A stretch of DNA of 64,000 nt from Aquibacillus albus (GTDB lineage Bacteria > Bacillota > Bacilli > Bacillales > Amphibacillaceae), in NCBI RefSeq assembly GCF_016908325.1, contig NZ_JAFBDR010000003.1, positions 124,001 through 188,000 of the forward strand. The letters run 5' to 3'. Below, one piece after another: positions 63,461-64,000 of the stretch (positions within the stretch are counted from its first letter, which is position 1; each line of letters starts with the position of its first letter). The translations under genes were made by a program, and so were the position numbers. The notes under the pieces were generated by a model. That model saw only the letters and a program-made list of their open reading frames with translations, made no database searches and was not told the origin of the DNA.

Positions 63461-63809
63461 TTACAACTTAGAATACCACAAATGTATTTTTGTTTCATGA
63501 CAAAAAACCAGCTTCATCCCACAAAAAATATGTCGTAATAGGTCTTTCTTTGTATTTTTTTGACGATGCTATATAATATAGACATCGAGAGAAAATTGTT
63601 AAAATATCTTTAAAAAAAATATTTTCACTTGCGAAATACCTTTTTTCTGTCCATAATAGAAATTCAGGAAAAAAGTGAAACAAATTTATAATCTGTTTCG
63701 TCTATATAATATAACTACCAATAGAACATTTTCAGGATTAGTTAACCAGGAACAAAGGTAACTGCCGTACCTGTTAATGTAGGAGTAAAGACTCGGAGTG
63801 TGGAATGCT
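63461..63809. promoter_or_regulatory. Gap before the SEC-C gene
   Basis: TATAAT occurs near 63705 in TCTATATAATATAAC and may be the -10 box of the rightward gene. GGAGTG (63795-63800) is its ribosome site. Nothing else is recognised. A minus-strand frame at 63495-63683 has no ribosome site. Confidence 0.35.
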
Positions 63810-64000
63810 ATGAGCAAACCAAAAAGAAATGAACCTTGCCCATGTGGCAGTGGAAAAAAATATAAAAAGTGCTGTGGATCTAACGTTATTCAGCTAAACC
63901 ATCAAGTATATAATGATGAACTAGATCAATTCCATGGAGAGCTGATCTCTTTTGCATTTACGAAATATAAAACTGCAATAGAGCAGCAAATAAATAAATA
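63810..64000 (+). CDS. SEC-C motif protein, 5' part only
   Basis: The gene starts with ATG at 63810 and is still open at the window end (63 codons seen). Residues 9-21 are [13 protein letters not shown], then CG, the SEC-C zinc motif (CxCxSGxxxxxCC) as at the SecA C-terminus, here at the N-terminus. A helical stretch follows. SEC-C proteins bind zinc and some contact ribosomes or SecB, but the function of stand-alone members is unknown. Confidence 0.8.
   Translation, partial: MSKPKRNEPCPCGSGKKYKKCCGSNVIQLNHQVYNDELDQFHGELISFAFTKYKTAIEQQINK

Noticed and set aside
63495-63683. Leftward open frame of 62 codons near the right end
   Set aside because: No ribosome site, Phe/Tyr/Ile-rich low-complexity content and overlap with the likely promoter of the SEC-C gene.

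Overview
The window is low-GC DNA from a spore-forming, probably salt-tolerant Bacillaceae of the Oceanobacillus/Gracilibacillus/Virgibacillus kind. This rests on AT-rich codon use, AGGAGG ribosome binding sites, frequent TTG and GTG starts, CcpA-type cre boxes, a Spo0E-like phosphatase, YesL, YkuK and SEC-C proteins, and an S-box. No rRNA, tRNA, CRISPR array, phage or complete insertion sequence was seen. The species is not determined.

Layout. 1-1.5 kb: a cre-bearing control region at the left edge, a DoxX protein and a small zinc-ribbon protein. 1.6-7.1 kb: a sugar-acid or polyol type cassette (TIM-barrel isomerase, DUF993, Gfo/Idh oxidoreductase) with an AraC regulator and a divergent second Gfo/Idh gene. 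7.2-13.4 kb: a TRAP transporter (dctPQM) with an M20 carbamoylase-type hydrolase and a GAF-PucR regulator. 13.6-16.6 kb: a GH42 beta-galactosidase with a divergent AraC regulator, then the remains of an SDR gene. 17-24 kb: Spo0E-like protein, PEP carboxylase, CPA1 antiporter, LacI regulator, YesL. 24.3-33.9 kb: one long leftward operon with a GntR regulator, a five-part peptide-type ABC importer, a DUF1028 protein, an acetamidase/formamidase and a cytoplasmic gamma-glutamyltransferase. 34.3-38.7 kb: a second oxidoreductase/isomerase set with an oligogalacturonate lyase-like propeller and a 2-hydroxyacid dehydrogenase, behind a perfect cre. 39-52.4 kb: a glycan-use locus (DUF4965-type protein, sulfatase remnant, GH172, secreted GH43 with two CBMs, acyltransferase, GH2, sugar ABC importer without its ATPase, and an ArsR-type regulator fused to a beta-rich domain). 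52.6-57.4 kb: kbl-tdh threonine degradation, then GH4 alpha-galactosidase and a LacI regulator. 57.6-60.9 kb: a SAM-riboswitch operon with an FMN monooxygenase, a 32-residue membrane protein and an SSS symporter. 61-64 kb: YkuK, two c-di-GMP-I riboswitches in series before a 54-residue protein, a three-module DNA-binding protein, a gene remnant, and the start of a SEC-C protein.

How it fits together. Most of the window is accessory carbon, nitrogen and sulfur scavenging. Many units sit under cre sites and have their own LacI, AraC, GntR, PucR or ArsR regulator. All three transporter operons that begin with a binding-protein gene carry a hairpin between that gene and the permease genes, which would give more binding protein than permease. 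Two genes are visibly broken: an SDR, and a sulfatase whose middle has been deleted.

Most worth following up are the paired c-di-GMP riboswitches with their small gene (61.8-62.5 kb), the S-box operon with its tiny symporter partner (57.7-60.9 kb), and the ArsR regulator with its sugar-sensor-like domain. Several gene starts have been moved inward to match ribosome binding sites, and two short genes (32 and 54 codons) were found by reading the gaps directly.
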